Below are positions 11,023-23,349 of a stretch of 64,000 nucleotides of DNA, piece by piece; the stretch's first letter is position 1, and every line of letters begins with the position of its first letter. Origin of the DNA: Rosa chinensis (Eukaryota; Streptophyta; Magnoliopsida; Rosales; Rosaceae); assembly GCF_002994745.2 (NCBI RefSeq), contig NC_037092.1, forward strand, positions 15,739,501 through 15,803,500, read 5' to 3'. A model generated the notes under the pieces. It saw only the letters and a program-made list of their open reading frames with translations, was not told the DNA's origin and searched no databases. Both the position numbers and the translations under genes were made by a program.

Positions 11023-11927
11023 CAAGGTTCTAAAAATGGCTAGGCGCTAGTCGGGCGGTGGCTAGGGGACTAGCGCCTAGGCAACTAGGCGACGCCTAGG
11101 CTGATTTGTATTTTTTAAATTTTTGTTCTATTTTTATAGCATTTATATATACAATTAAGAATATATCAAAACTTAAAGTGTTATAAAAAATAAAAAATAA
11201 ATAAAAATAAAAGACTTAAAAGAATGTACATAATCTCCATCTATCCAAAAACAAAAAAGAGAGAAGATGGCCCTGCACCTTTTGGATAAGTCTTCATTCC
11301 ACGTGCCTCCATCATGGCATCATGAGATATACTTTCTTTACGTTTGGACCATCCACTCAAATCTTTTCTTTGATTTTTTATTTCTGATCTGCAAACAAGC
11401 CAAACAATGGCGACTCTCTGGTCTCTTCAGAGTCTAGACCTTATCCAACAGCGATGCCATCCATGTCTACAAAGCATTTACGGGCTTCAACTGCAACACC
11501 TCTACCATCATCAACATGCTCTGAGAACCTTACCAGTCACCAAGCGCCTCTCCTCCAAGCTGAGTGGAAATAATAAGAAAGCCTTCCTCTTCTGGATCCC
11601 GACCCGGTCACGCATGATGCCACCATCCTCTGTCAAGCCCTCACCACCGCCAATCTCCTCGGCGCCACCAAAGTCATCTTCTCCCGAACCCCTCCCAGAT
11701 CGCCCGATTCAAACAACTCCACTCCATAATTTTCAATACACACCTCGATCGTCCAGAGCCTACTCGTCTCCTCCCAGCGCCTACTCGTCTCCGCCCAGGC
11801 GCCTAATCAGCTGCCCAGGCCGCCTAGGAGACCGCCCAAGTGCATCCCGCCCAATCCCGCCGATTTGGCATTAATCTAGTTCGAAGGCCGCCACCCAGCG
11901 CCTAAGCGGCCGAGTTTTAGAACACTG
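11023..11927. mobile_element. Non-autonomous hAT-like element 3 carrying a gene fragment
   Basis: It starts CAAGGTTCTAAAAATGG and ends GAGTTTTAGAACACTG; the reverse complement of that end is CAGTGTTCTAAAACTC, an imperfect terminal inverted repeat. Both ends continue with GGCGCTAG/GGCGCCTAG-rich subterminal repeats. Flanks GATTTTCC (11015-11022) and GATTTTTC (11928-11935) match at 7 of 8, as a hAT target duplication. The interior (about 11400-11740) reads like captured coding DNA. Confidence 0.75.
11407..11740 (+). pseudogene. Captured gene fragment inside hAT-like element 3 (unidentified)
   Basis: The frame starting at the ATG at 11407 runs MATLWSLQSL... to KRLSSKLSGNNKKAFLF. From there a different frame gives a more protein-like continuation (LDPDPVTHDATILCQALTTA, then NLLGATKVIFSRTPP), so a frameshift near 11590 is likely. 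The balanced composition contrasts with the repeat-rich ends of the element and points to a transduplicated host exon. I do not recognise the donor gene. Confidence 0.4.
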
Positions 11928-12255
11928 GATTTTTCTGATTTTTTTTTTTTCGGATTTTTCCTATATATCCCAAAATGGAAACTTTTTCTGATGGCCAAAA
12001 CTTCTTCATACGAACTCAGATTCTTGCGTTCCACATGTCCACGAACTCGTATCGATGTGTCTACAACTTTCATGAAGGAAGTTTTTGAGAAACCCAACGA
12101 ATAAAAAGTCAACCGTTTGACCCCTCGAAAATAAAACGTTTCGAGTGATTATTCGTTCGAAACACTTTCGCTCCACCCTTGAACAACGAAATCGTCCCAA
12201 CAATCAACTTAATAAATTCCAAAAAATCATCATAAATTAATAATGAATTTCCAGA

Positions 12256-12960
12256 GTATTGCAGGCACACACACACACACATATGGCATTAGACCAACTT
12301 TTCGATCACATTTCGGCATCTCAACTATTCAGTTTTTAAGTCCTAATGTGTATATCACTTTTACAAATTTGCAGCCAAATTAATTATCGTTAAGACATTT
12401 AAAATGGCGATTTAAGATTATAAGTATGAACGGTTCAAGTTTGACAGATTTGGTTCATCCATTGATTTAATCTAATTCGATACCTTAATGATCACCGATT
12501 TATCTAAAAATTTACATATCGAATTCCATGTGTGAAGCCTGGATTGGTGCCTATCAATTAAACCAATCTGCACGTGCATGGTTTTATTAATTAACCAATA
12601 GTTAGGTTAATTAATTTAGGCAATAACACCAATTAGGCCACTTGATTAATAAACCCAGCTCCCTTTCATTCCATATTTTATTGACCATGGTTGACTGATG
12701 CTCTATTGTTTTGTTCCTTTGTCGGAATACTCCAATTTGCTTCATTTTTGCGTCGTCATTTTCCTTCGATTTCCACAACTCAGATTATTACCTACATATT
12801 AATAAAAATAGATTAATTGCATGATAATTGACTTGAGGATTAACTTATTTATAGTGTTTTAGATACAATTACATGCATAGAAATAATCAATATAGCAGAT
12901 TCCTTACCTTGTTATTTGCAATGGTACTCCAATCTCTTGCCTTGATTCATTTAGTAAGAA
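12256..12960. other. AT-rich spacer with an inverted relic of another repeat
   Basis: A short CA microsatellite lies at 12266-12281. 12795-12900, read on the minus strand, matches 53310-53400 (ATTTCTATGCATGTAATTGT and following AAAACACTATAAATAAG), so it is a fragment of the same dispersed repeat. No gene is seen. Confidence 0.5.
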
Positions 12961-13074
12961 AAAAGAAAACAATGCTGTTTTAGGTAGAATATTGCTTACA
13001 CTTTGGTCCATTAATTGGAACTCTAGAAATAATGTAATATTTTGGAATCAAAAATCTTTAGCCTTGTTATGAAG

Positions 13075-13625
13075 CTTTTATTTTAGATAAACTTTGCTCT
13101 GATGCTAATGCTAACAAGTGTATTCCTAAACTCTCAAGAACTTTCCAAATTAAATTCCAACCCCCTCTCAATAATTTTGTCAAATTAAACTCTGATGATT
13201 CTGTCAAAAATGGTAAGGCGTTGATTGGTTTTGTTATTAGAAATTCTGATGGTAACCTTATAATTGCTTCTTGCAGGATTATTGGATCTACAACCATTTA
13301 GTTGTTGAAGCCACAGCTCTAAAAGGAGGTCTACATACTGCTGCTCTTCAAAAGTTATCCCATATAAAAGTGATTTCAAGCTTTTAATTGACTTTATTTG
13401 GGGAATACTTCAGTGCCTTGGATCATCAGACTGTTAGCAAGAGATATCAAGATGTTAGCCGAGCAATTTCATTCAATAATCTTTAGACATAGTTTTCGAG
13501 CTAGAAGCAAATTTCTTGCTGACCACATAGCTTCTCTAGCCTATTACCAGAATCCTAAGGTTTGGTTTTTTTTTTTTTTTGCCTTCCTCTTTCTGTGTCC
13601 CTAGCGTTTAAGTTGGATCAACTAG
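13075..13625 (+). pseudogene. L1-type LINE relic: RNase H-like 3' end
   Basis: Broken frames read as the RNase H domain found at the C-terminus of plant L1 pol: LIGFVIRNSDGNLIIASCRI, then VVEATALKGGLHTAA. In another frame 13398-13560 gives LARDIKMLAEQFHSIIFRH and ARSKFLADHIASLAYY, the usual HxxREANxxADxLA-like closing motif. At least one frameshift and one stop are present. A short A run at 13641-13648 (CATAAAAAAAATG) may be the remains of the poly(A) tail. It is 5' truncated and inactive. Confidence 0.65.
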
Positions 13626-14635
13626 GAGGGGGAGTTGTCATAAAAAAAATGTGCCTTCATTACTACTTTTGTTCTTTCCTGTTATTATTATAATTTTGAG
13701 GTATTTGGAATTATATGTCCATTTTCACCCTACAAAATTGGACGCAGTTCAGACACAATTTATTTACTAATCGCGGTCCATATATCCAGTCAGTCTACTC
13801 GCCATGTAAGCTAATTCATTATCCATGTTTATCACAAAATTTACGATACCTACCATTCTAAATTAGAAATTTCAATTTCAAATTTCTCAAATCTAGTCAA
13901 GGAAAATAATTATAACAAACAATATGCAGTTAAAACTGATTATGTAAAAAAAAAAATTATGCATTTAAAACTATGTAAACATACTATTTATGCATTCATA
14001 AAAGGTCCTTAAACAATACAATGTATCTATATTATAGATTGGAAAAAAAAAAATCCCAAGACAAACTAAGTACTATCCTATGAAAATTGAAACAACATAC
14101 AATACTTAGAGGTATAGTAATAGACTAGTCCTAATTAATGGGTTTGGAAAAACAAACCACCACTACTTACCTTCTTTTAAGATATGAAACATGCATCTTC
14201 ATTTCTAGAATATTACCTTTGTACTCGGTATCAAAAGTGCAAATGCATCTATGCACAGGATAAAAAGCGTAATTTAGTTTTAACATTGTTCCTAACAATT
14301 AAAAGGTAGGAAAAAAAAAAGAATTGTTGCAACTTACCTTTTCCTGAAGATATATCTTTGTACTATGTATCAAAACTACAAACGTATCTATGCACATGCA
14401 CAAAGTAATGAAAAAAATCAAGGTAGTTATAACATTATTCCTAATCAAAAGATAGTTAACATTGAACTCATACCTCTATGTAGACAAATATATAGTAGGC
14501 ATATATTAATTGTGAGAGAACATAACGATTACCTCAAGTCAAGGTGTAATGAAGCCACTGTAAATTGAATGAAGTTTTGGAAGATTTACTAATCTAGATG
14601 TTTACATATGTAACACCTATATTACATATATATAG
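13626..14635. other. AT-rich spacer with a diverged tandem duplication
   Basis: No gene is seen. 14165-14310 and 14335-14480 are diverged copies of one another (both have CTTACCTT, TATCTTTGTACT..TATCAAAA and GCATCTATGCACA-like parts). Several A runs occur. Confidence 0.5.
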
Positions 14636-14640
14636 AAACG

Positions 14641-14859
14641 TGTTCAAGTAAACCCTAATTTGTGTGTTGGCCCAAACTCTAGGTTACTTGCTCTAGTGGT
14701 AATAGGGTTAAATTAGAAGGATCTAGATTCCTATTCAATGTACGATTACTTTCCTTGTATGATTGAGATTCTATACATTGTAATCCTCTATATAAGGAGG
14801 CCCCTATTATTAATGAGAATACACAGCAAATTCCTCTCAAATTCAGTTTCTCTACAACA
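14641..14859 (+). repeat. 5' LTR of the complete Copia element
   Basis: 219 bp. It has a TATA-like CTATATAAGG at about 14789 upstream of the expected transcript start. The 3' partner is 21491-21708. Confidence 0.95.
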
Positions 14860-15914
14860 CGTTATCAGCACGAAGCCCTAACCCTGAAACCATATATTCG
14901 TAGCCTTCAAATCCCAGGAACCACCGCCGCCCACCTTGAATTTTTCACCTCCAGGAGCCCAGAATCGGCAGCGCTGCCCCCAGAACCAGCCGGAAAATAC
15001 CCGAACCGGCCCCCTGAAATATCGAAAACCTTTTTGTCTGGTTCGAATCCTTCCTCCCTGCCTACTGCTGCCATACTCCACTAGAAGCTGCAATCTGACC
15101 CCAGATCACCAGAGCCGAAAAATCGCCACCAAAATCGGCCTACAACCACCCTAACCGGCCGTCTGAAGTGACTGCACCACCGAACCGCCCCTGCATCCTC
15201 AACCCTGCTCCAGTCAACGCAGCCCAGAAGTGCAACGAAGCCCAGAAGCAAAAGCAGATCCACCAAGCTCCAGGCCCAGAAGCAGAAGCGGATCCACCAA
15301 GCCCAGAAGCAGGCCCAGCATCCAGTCAGCCCTCTGACATTAGCACACAGTCAGCAGCCTACGTCAGCGTCAGAGTGCCACGTCAGCACCTCCTGTCAAC
15401 GCCAGTCAACCCTCCGGTCAACGACCAGTCAACGCCGGTCAACCATTTTCAGGCGACTTTTTCGGCCAATTTTTCGGCGACCTTTTTCAGGCCAACTTTT
15501 CCGGTCAAGATTTCCAGCAATTTTTCAAGGTAAACTTTTCTAAAAGTTCCCGTTTTTGAAGTTTTTATTACGTTTCTCTTCTTTTTCTCGGGGACTTCCA
15601 ATATGCCTTCTTCTACCCCCCTTTCTTCTTCATAGGGGAGACCAATAGCTAAACTGTGGGGGTTCGTGCTCACTCCAAGCTTGGAGCTTGTAGATTCCTC
15701 CAAACTTAGAGTTTGTTGAGAAAAAAAATGATCGACCACATACATCATTGTTTCGATCTAATCCAAAACCCCTCTTGGAATCAGATTTTCTTGGAAGCAA
15801 CTATGCTCAGAAAATCCCTTATTTCTTGGAAGCAACTACGCTCAGAAATTTATTAGTTTTCGTGGTTGCCTTTTTCGCTCCGAAACTAACCATATTTTCT
15901 TGTTGTTTTTCAGG
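14860..15914 (+). promoter_or_regulatory. Copia leader: PBS-like site and GTCAAC-rich tract
   Basis: CGTTATCAGCACGA directly after the LTR is shared with the second Copia element (45092 onward) and is the likely primer-binding site; I cannot say which tRNA primes. 15355-15440 contains many copies of GTCAACG/GTCAACC, and 15440-15530 has repeated TTTTTCGGCCAA/GACC-like units. ORF-like stretches here (for example 15168-15533) are proline and alanine-rich and look non-coding. Confidence 0.6.
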
Positions 15915-17025
15915 ATGAGTAACCTGAACAAGTTGAGCTTTGCTCCACTAGAGACAACAAGCGCAGGATACCACAAGTGGGTCCGTTATGTGTGCCAGCA
16001 TATTAAGGCTGATGGGATCCTGAGTACAATCCAAGAGCCAAGTTAGGACGTGCTTACTCCTCAACAAGTTGCTGCTTTTAAAGCAAATAGAGCTAAGAGA
16101 GAGGCTAATGAAGCTAAAGCCATCATTCTCATGACAAGGCACATGAATGACTCGCTCCAAAATGAGTACCTCAATGAGGAAGACCCACGAAAACTATAGG
16201 TAGAACTGGAGCAGCTTTTTGGCAACGTCCGTGATTCCCTGCTTCCAGACTTAGAAGTGAGATGACATAGCCTCCGCTTCTGTGATTTCAAGTCTGTACT
16301 TGACTACAATTTTGAAGCACTTCGTATCAAGTCTATGATGGAATTCTGTGGACCGAAAATCACTGATACGATATTGATCGAGAAGACTCTCTCCACCTTC
16401 CCCATCTCTGCATTGATGATAGCTAAGAACTATTGGATTGATGTCAATGCTAGACGCATCACAAGATTTCATGAGCTAATTGGTGCCATGAACGTAGCTG
16501 AAAAGCACGACAACATACTTGTGAAGAACTATAACTCTAGACCCGTGGGAACCAAGTCAAATCTGGAGTCTAATTATAGTCACGCCTCCAAGGGAGGACG
16601 GAAGGATTGAAACCCTAAAAGTAGGGATAATCTTGGCCGTTCTGGTCCATATTCTCACCCTAAAGAGGAAGGAAACCGCTAAGATAGGCGTGCACGGAAC
16701 CGTGAGGTAAACGTGTGAAGAGAGAGAGAGAGGCCAAGCCTCCGATTATGGTGGTGACGCCACCAAAAGCAATAACCATCTTCATAGCGCTCCCAAAGCT
16801 CCTCGATCAAGGGAACCTGACCATAATGATGCTTGTCTCAGATGTGGACTACCTGGACATTGGGCAAGGGCATGTAAAGCATCCCAAAACATTGCAAACG
16901 CATACAAGATGTATCGTAAAGCAAGGGAGGCAAATTACATGGAACAAGAATATCAAGATGGCGATCTCAATCTAAGGGTGGAAGACTACAAGGATCAAGA
17001 CCCAGAAACTGGAGATTTTGATTAA
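15915..17025 (+). pseudogene. Copia gag (nucleocapsid) pseudogene
   Basis: It begins ATGAGTAACCTGAACAAG (MSNLNKLSFAPLETTSAG, then YHKWVRYVCQHIKADG), the typical N-terminus of Copia gag. In-frame stops lie at 16044, 16197 and 16263, and 16335-16610 continues in the same frame. After a frameshift the CCHC zinc knuckle CLRCGLPGHWARAC lies at about 16834-16875, with all four metal ligands kept. It ends at 17023-17025. Not translatable as it stands. Confidence 0.85.
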
Positions 17026-17382
17026 GTCTTTTTATTTTGCCAAGAGATGTAGGCAATTGCCATGTTATTATAGTAGATGCCAATGGTATTAGTCTTTCTT
17101 CAAAGCGGTGTACTCAATGTAAATGTGATGCCTAGGAAGGTTTTGAGATAAGTGGTACTTAAGCGAGCTTTGCTCCACCGACATCTCTCTACTCACCTGG
17201 TCACATTTGCATTGAAATTACCAAAAGGAGTTAGACGACTACCATTGTTTTGCATTAGCTAGCTTATTGGATTAGATTCTTTTTGGTTAAAGAAACGATG
17301 ATGTAATTCCATTTGGCTTATTAATAAAAATTGAGTGCTTTTCTTTATGACTCCTTTTTAATTATGAGCTTTTCTTTTAGGA

Positions 17383-20300
17383 ATGGATGAACTTCAATGT
17401 CTTACGGATAGTGCGACTACGCACACCATTCTATGACATAGGCAATTATTCTTAGAGATGTTGCCAACATATTCCTCTGTGACTATGATGGCTGGGCCAT
17501 CAGGTTTAGTTCAAGGACATGGAATGGCCCAATTCCTATTGCCAAATGACACCTTGATTAAAGTCAATGAAGCTCTCTACCCTCTTAAGGCAAATCGAAC
17601 CTTATTGAGCTTTAAAGATATTAGAGCCAACGGATTCCATGCGGAAACGCATAATGAGAACGAAAAGGAGTTCCTTTGTATTACCTCTAATGATTGCAGA
17701 CGAAAGCGCATCTCAGAGAAGCTTATGTGTCAATCTAGTGGACTTTATGTCACTACAATTCGACCAATTGAATCCAATAACGTCATAAGAGAAGATCTCT
17801 TGGATTCAGAAACATATTGGCTTTGGCATGACCGACTAGGACACCCTGCTCGTGACATGATGCTCCGTATACTAAAGACTTCACACGGACATCCATTCTT
17901 CAGAGTGAGAAGAAGCAAGAATAGAAAATTGATTCCTGGACTTAGCAAGACAACAACAATTGCAGCTTCTGGCGCTACAGCCGTCTTGGGGAGCCATAGG
18001 GCTGCCCAAGTCCCATGTGATGACACCATCAATGGCGCCAAACATGAGCATGATGCCATGGTTGCCTCTCCTCGTGGCAATGATGCTACACACACCAATT
18101 TCCATGGCTCTAATGCCATGATGCGAGATGTAGTCACACATTTTGCTTCTAATAGCGCTACGGACGCTCAGGCCCAACAAAATCCATATTGGTTGCTTCT
18201 AAGGCCCCTCGCTCATTTTGCAAAGCCTGTTCCTTTGGGAAATTAGGATTGAGACCGTCCTACGCAAAGGATCCTAAAATACTCATTCCGTTCTTACAAA
18301 GAATCCAAGGGGATATCTGTGGACCAATTCAACCATCGTGCGGACCTTTTAAATACTTTATGGTATTGGTTGATGCGTCGACACGCTGGTCACATGTCGC
18401 GCTGTTGTCCACTCGAAATGCTGCTTATGCTAAACTCCTCGCCCAGATTATCCGTCTACGGGCTCACTACCCAGATCATTCTATTAAGTCGATTAGACTT
18501 GATAATGCTGGGGAGTTTACATCGAAAATGTTCGATGACTATTGCATGTCACTGGGGATTGATGTAGAGCATCCAATTCCCCATGTTCATACCCAAAATG
18601 GTCTCGCAGAAGCTACTATTAAACGACTACAGATGATAGCACGGACATTGGTTATGCGCACCAATCTCCCTGTTTCTGCTTGGGGATATGCAATATTGCA
18701 TGCAGTGACGCTAATTCGTCTACGACCCACTGCAACCCAATCTTACTCTGCGTTACAGCCAGTGACTAGATACGAGCTCGATGTCTCGCACTTACGCATT
18801 TTTGGGTGTGCCATTTATGTGCCTATTACTCCGCCACAGCGTACTAAGATGGGTCCATAACAACGAATAGGCATTTACGTTGGATATGAATCCCCAACCA
18901 TCGTCCGCTATCTTGAACCCTTGACAGGCGATCTCTTTACCACTAGATTTACGGATTGTCACTTTGATGAGACAGTCTTCCCATAGTTAGGGGGAGATAA
19001 GAACATATATGTTCAATAGGAACGACAGGAATTGTCGTGGTCTGTCCCCATTATGTCTCATCTCGATCCCCGTACCGCACAGTCCAAACTTGAAGTGCGA
19101 AGAATAATCGAGCTCCAAAACATAGCAGACACTCTGCCTGATGCGTTTTCTGATGTTGCCAAAGTGACGAGATCACACATACCTACTGCAAATGTGCCTG
19201 TAAGGATTGATGTCCCAAATAATGGACGTAACGCCACTCCTGTGACACTAGGAGATGGCGCCATTGCCCAGAATGGCAATGATATGGCGTCTATGGCTAC
19301 AGGTCCCGCAAGGAAGCGCGGTGGACTGATTGGTTCGAAGGATACTCGCCCTAGAAAGAGAGCGAATGAGGCACGAACAAATCCTTTGATCATCGATACT
19401 CAAAATCCGTCCCATGAGAATGTTCCATATTATGGTTATGTCCAAGAGACATCATTGGGGGACGCCTCAATGTCAGAACCTATCCCTGAGAACGTAGAGA
19501 TCTCTGTTAATTACACTAGTATACGTGGGACGTGGGAAAGAAACTCCATCATCATTGATGATGTATTCGCGTATTCAGTGGCGCGTGAAATTATTGAGAC
19601 CGATGACATCGAACCACGCTCCGTTGATGAATGCCAACGTAGAGCTGACTGGCCAAAATGGAAAGATGCGATCCAGGCAAAACTTGATTCTCTAGCGAAA
19701 AGAAAGGTATTTGGCAATGTTGTACCAATACCGCCCAACACCAAACCAGTTGGTCACAAATGTGTATTCGTTAGAATGCGTAATGAGAAAAACGAGATTG
19801 TAAGGTACAAAGTTCGCCTTGTGGAACAAGGCTTCTCACAACGCCCTGGAATCGACTACGAGGAGACCTATTCTACCGTAATGGATGTCATAATATTCCG
19901 CTACCTTGTCAGTTTGGTAGTTTCCGAAAAACTGAACATGTAGCTTATGGATGTGGTTACAGCGTATCTACATGGGGATCTAGATACGGAAATATACATG
20001 AAAGTTCCATATGGAATTCACCTACCCAAATCAAGTTGCTCCAAACCACGGAGCGCGTTTGCAATCAGATTGAAACGCTCACTATATTGATTGAAACAAT
20101 CCGGACGGATGTGGTATAACCATCTAAGTGACTACTTGATTGGGAAGGGATATGTCAACAATGAACTATGCCCATGTGTGTTCATAAAAAGGACAAGTTC
20201 CGGATTTGCAATAGTAGCGGTTTATGTCGATGACATGAACATAATTGGCACCGTTAAAGAGTTAAGGGAAACCGCTGAACACTTGAAATCCGAGTTTGAG

Positions 20301-21298
20301 GTGAAAGATCTTGGGAAAACACGTTTTTGCATCGGTTTAGAACTTGAGCACCGTAGAGATGGTATCCTGATTCATCAATCAGCTTATACCCAAAATATGC
20401 TTAGGCGTTTCAACACTGACAAGATTAAGCCTTCAAGCACCCCAATGGTCGTCTGTAGTCTTGATCCAAAGAAGGATCCATTCCGTCCAAAAGATGACGA
20501 CGAAGAAGTGCTAGAGGTAGAAGTGCCCTATCTAAGTGCAATAGGCGCATTATTGTACTTAGCACAATGCACAAGACCGGATATCTCATTCGTTGTGAAC
20601 TTGCTAGCTAGATATAGCTCTGCCAACACGGCGCCATTGGACTGGTGTTAAAGATATCTTTCGATACCTAAGTGGTACGATCGATATGGGCTTGTTCTAT
20701 CCCTACAGAGAGAAGATGAATTCGGACCCATCTAGTGTCAGGGACGCCGCATATGGTGGACTGCGTTCCCTCTCCCATCCCAAAATGATATAGTGTTTTG
20801 GAAGGTTTTGCTGATGCTGGGTACCTCTCTGACCCCCACAAAGGTCGCTCCCAAACTAGTTATGTTTTCACCATGGGAAAGACCGCGATATCTTGGAGGT
20901 CTACAAAGCAGACCTTAGTCGCTACCTCTTTGAATCATGCAGAGATTATTGCTCTTCACGAAGCAGTTCGTGAATGTATATGGCTTAGGTCCATAGTTAT
21001 ACATATTCGAAGCAATTGTGGTCTGAAGTCTACCACAGATGAGCCAACAAGCATTTATGAGGATAATGCTGCTTGCATTGAACAAATGAAGCAAGGCTAC
21101 ATCAAAGACGACAACACCAAGCACATATCGCCTAAATTCTTCTACAATCAGCAACAACAGAAGCTCCTCAAGATCAAAGTGAACCAAGTTCGATTTGAGG
21201 ACAATGTGGTAGACTTTTTTACTAAGTCATTGCCCAAATCCACGTTCGAGAAACATGTGGCAAGAATTGGCTTGCGGAAATTATCTGAACTCCCATGA
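17383..21298 (+). pseudogene. Copia pol (protease, integrase, RT, RNase H) pseudogene
   Basis: Domains in order: protease with DSATTHTIL at about 17409; GAG-pre-integrase with YWLWHDRLGHPARDMM at about 17815; and integrase (18189-18860) with C-x2-C as FCKACSFGK and the D, D, E triad in QGDICGP, RLDNAGEF and NGLAEA. RT has DWPKWKDAIQAKLDSL at about 19650, KARLVEQGF-like KVRLVEQGFSQRPGIDYEE, and the active-site motif YVDDMN at about 20224. RNase H has FADAGYLSDPHKGRSQT at about 20804 and the closing VVDFFTKSLPKSTFEKHV. A low-complexity insert of about 80 residues (17965-18190) separates pre-integrase from integrase. Stops occur near 17432, 18858, 18984, 19017, 19941 and 20088, and frameshifts near 18200 and 20700. 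Inactive. Confidence 0.9.
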
Positions 21299-21490
21299 TC
21301 GTAGTCATCAGGAGGAGACGCAAACATCAGGGGGAGATGTCTACATGTTTGTCTCTAATCGTGAAGGGTGTGTTGTGCTCATTTCTCCCTTCGACCGAGG
21401 TTATTTTTGTCCCACTGGGTTTTTGTTACTCGGCAAGGTTTTTAACGAGGCAACGAGAGAAGCACCGCATTTAGACAACACAAGGGGGAG
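21299..21490 (+). other. Copia 3' untranslated region with conserved motif and polypurine tract
   Basis: Contains CCCACTGGGTTTTTGTTAC and GGCAAGGTTTTTAACGAGGC, almost identical to 49248-49290 in the second Copia element although the two differ elsewhere. The polypurine tract is at 21482-21490. Confidence 0.8.
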
Positions 21491-21708
21491 TGTTCAAGTA
21501 AACCCTAATTTGTGTTTGGCCCAAACTCTAGGTTACTTGCTCTAGTGGTAATAGGGTTAAATTAGAAGGATCTAGATTCCTATTCAATGTACAATTACTT
21601 TTCTTGTATGAGTGAGATTCTATACATTGTAATCCTCTATATAAGGAGGCCCCTATTATCAATGAGAATACACAGCAAATTCCTCTCAAATTCAGTTTCT
21701 CTACAACA
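21491..21708 (+). repeat. 3' LTR of the complete Copia element
   Basis: 218 bp, about 97-98 % identical by eye to the 5' LTR at 14641-14859. Followed by target duplication AAACG. Confidence 0.95.
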
Positions 21709-21713
21709 AAACG

Positions 21714-22160
21714 GAAGATAAATGATATCATAATTTTAGATGTACAAATCATGGAATTAATTATAAAATTTATGTTTTGAATTGGCATATGATGTTGCCT
21801 GATATGAAAGTATTTTTGTCAATGGTTGTGATTAGATAAAATCATAATTGCAGATCACGAAGTCTGGAAAAAATTATAAAGTTTACGTTTTGGAATGAAG
21901 CATGACATGAACGTCTGTGATGGTTGTAATGTACTTTTGTTATAAATTTAAAACAAGTAATTAATAGGACATCCAACAAAGTCAACATTTAATCAAATAT
22001 TGCTATTGTTACGTTTTTCCAAAAATCTCAAAATATTGACTAAATTCCAATTAATCAAGAATTCAAGACTACAAATCAATGTGTTTAAAAATATTATTGT
22101 TCACACTTAAGGTATTTAATAACAGTATATTCAATATTGTAAATTGTCTTAGAATGGCTC
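21714..22160. other. AT-rich spacer
   Basis: No ORF, repeat border or RNA gene could be recognised. Confidence 0.5.
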
Positions 22161-23337
22161 TGCGCTTCAACCCTAGCCTCCTAAAGCCTGGCCTCCTTGT
22201 CTCTGTCCTAAGCCATTTGCTGATGGCCCTCTAACGCCAACCTCGTGTGGAAACCACCCAATCTAACCCTCAAACCTTCATCATCTCTTTTAACTCTCCC
22301 CGGAATGCAGTGGATGATGTGAATGAGATAGATTGGTGGTCTAATCTGGGGAGACCCAAGGCTCGGTGGGTGCGAAATTGTTTGTCCTGGATTCGCCCAA
22401 GTAGAGCTCGGCTCAAGATAGACCTACGTTTGTTTGGAGGAGCCTGTTTCATGAAACCATGGGGAGGCAGCCATATATATGATCTAGATCAAAAGATGGC
22501 GGTGATTGACATCGCAAATCATAGATGGAAACGAGCTTTTAGTGTTTGGCATAAAGGACGGGAGCAGGAGACGTTTGGGCTGGACTGGTAGTGGCAGGCT
22601 GCATGCCATTGCAGCAGGTCTTCGAAATTAGGAGAGAATGTCTGCATTCAACTATGATGGGAGGTTGGGAGTGATGCAGCCTAATTACTCAAGGGGATGC
22701 AGACTGAGGATGAAGAGACATACGCATCGATCAGAGTGCGCGGTGGTGGAGTCTGCTTCCAATGATTGCATGGCAATGGCGCAGCTGTGCTGCTAGAGAT
22801 CAGAGGCCGGGTTCTGATTGGGTGCCCGAACCATGCTGGGTGCCCAAAGTAAAATATGATTGGGGTCCCCATGGAGGTTTGGGATCTAAATGGGTAAAGG
22901 TTTGCTGGAATTGGGCTCTCTTGTGGGCCAAACATATGAGCTCTAATCTGGTAGGGTTTCGTATTTGGGATCCTGGAAGTTTTGATCTAGCCAAATATGT
23001 TTACGTTGACATAAGTGGTACTATTGAATCGTCTGGAGTAGTACTGAAGGAGGATTCAAGTTATTTTATAATGGCGGAGCATGAAACGTCAAAATGAGTG
23101 GACCTATCTCTATGTACCACCGTGGGTACTACCACATCTTCTTGTTCTGTCTGTAGATGGCAGCAGAAGGGTATGTAATGGTCACTCTAGCCTTAGGCTA
23201 ACACAAATTTCTAGTAATTTGTTAACACTCTACGATTGTTATCTGGATGTGTTAAAATATACTTGTAACCAAGCTCTATTGAGTTTCTATCTATAAAATT
23301 ATTTCCTTTGATTCAAAAAAAAAAAGGAAAAAAAAAA
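22160..23337 (+). mobile_element. Probable poly(A) retroposon (R7)
   Basis: It ends in A runs (23315-23338) after GATGGCAGCAGAAGGGTATG, a 3' region that matches the minus-strand 3' end of retroposon R5 (near 60770-60800). The 114-residue ORF at 22247-22591 is tryptophan-rich and unrecognised. The 5' border is a guess; no clear target duplication was found. Confidence 0.45.
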
Positions 23338-23349
23338 AGAGTACATTCA

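Larger units (their letters stand above)
10490..12255 (-). mobile_element. Gypsy-type LTR relic, minus orientation, split by hAT-like element 3
   Basis: Read on the minus strand, 12255-11936 resembles the start of the complete Gypsy LTR at 57647-60041. Shared parts include GACTTTTTATTCGTTGGGTT, a run resembling CGAGTTCGTGGACATG, and the following AAAG-rich and coding-like GC section. 10490-11014 continues it with a GC-rich minus-strand ORF (10753-11025) of the kind seen in such LTR leaders. No internal Gypsy genes flank it, so it may be a solo or truncated LTR. Its outer borders are approximate. Confidence 0.45.
14641..21708 (+). mobile_element. Complete but inactive Ty1/Copia LTR retrotransposon
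   Basis: The LTRs are 14641-14859 and 21491-21708, both starting TGTTCAAGTAAACCC and ending CTCTACAACA. They are flanked by the 5-bp duplication AAACG (14636-14640, 21709-21713). A primer-binding-like TTATCAGCACGA follows the 5' LTR and a polypurine tract AAGGGGGAG precedes the 3' LTR. The order gag, protease, integrase, reverse transcriptase, RNase H is that of Copia. The LTRs differ at about five positions plus a 1-2 bp indel, so the insertion is moderately recent, yet every gene has stops or frameshifts. Confidence 0.95.

Noticed and set aside
17745..18180. Minus-strand ORFs within Copia pol
   Set aside because: Shadows of the integrase-region reading frame.
21255..21545. Possible extra (envelope-like) ORF after Copia pol
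   Set aside because: It runs over the conserved untranslated motif, polypurine tract and into the LTR; the same motif in the other Copia is not open in that frame.
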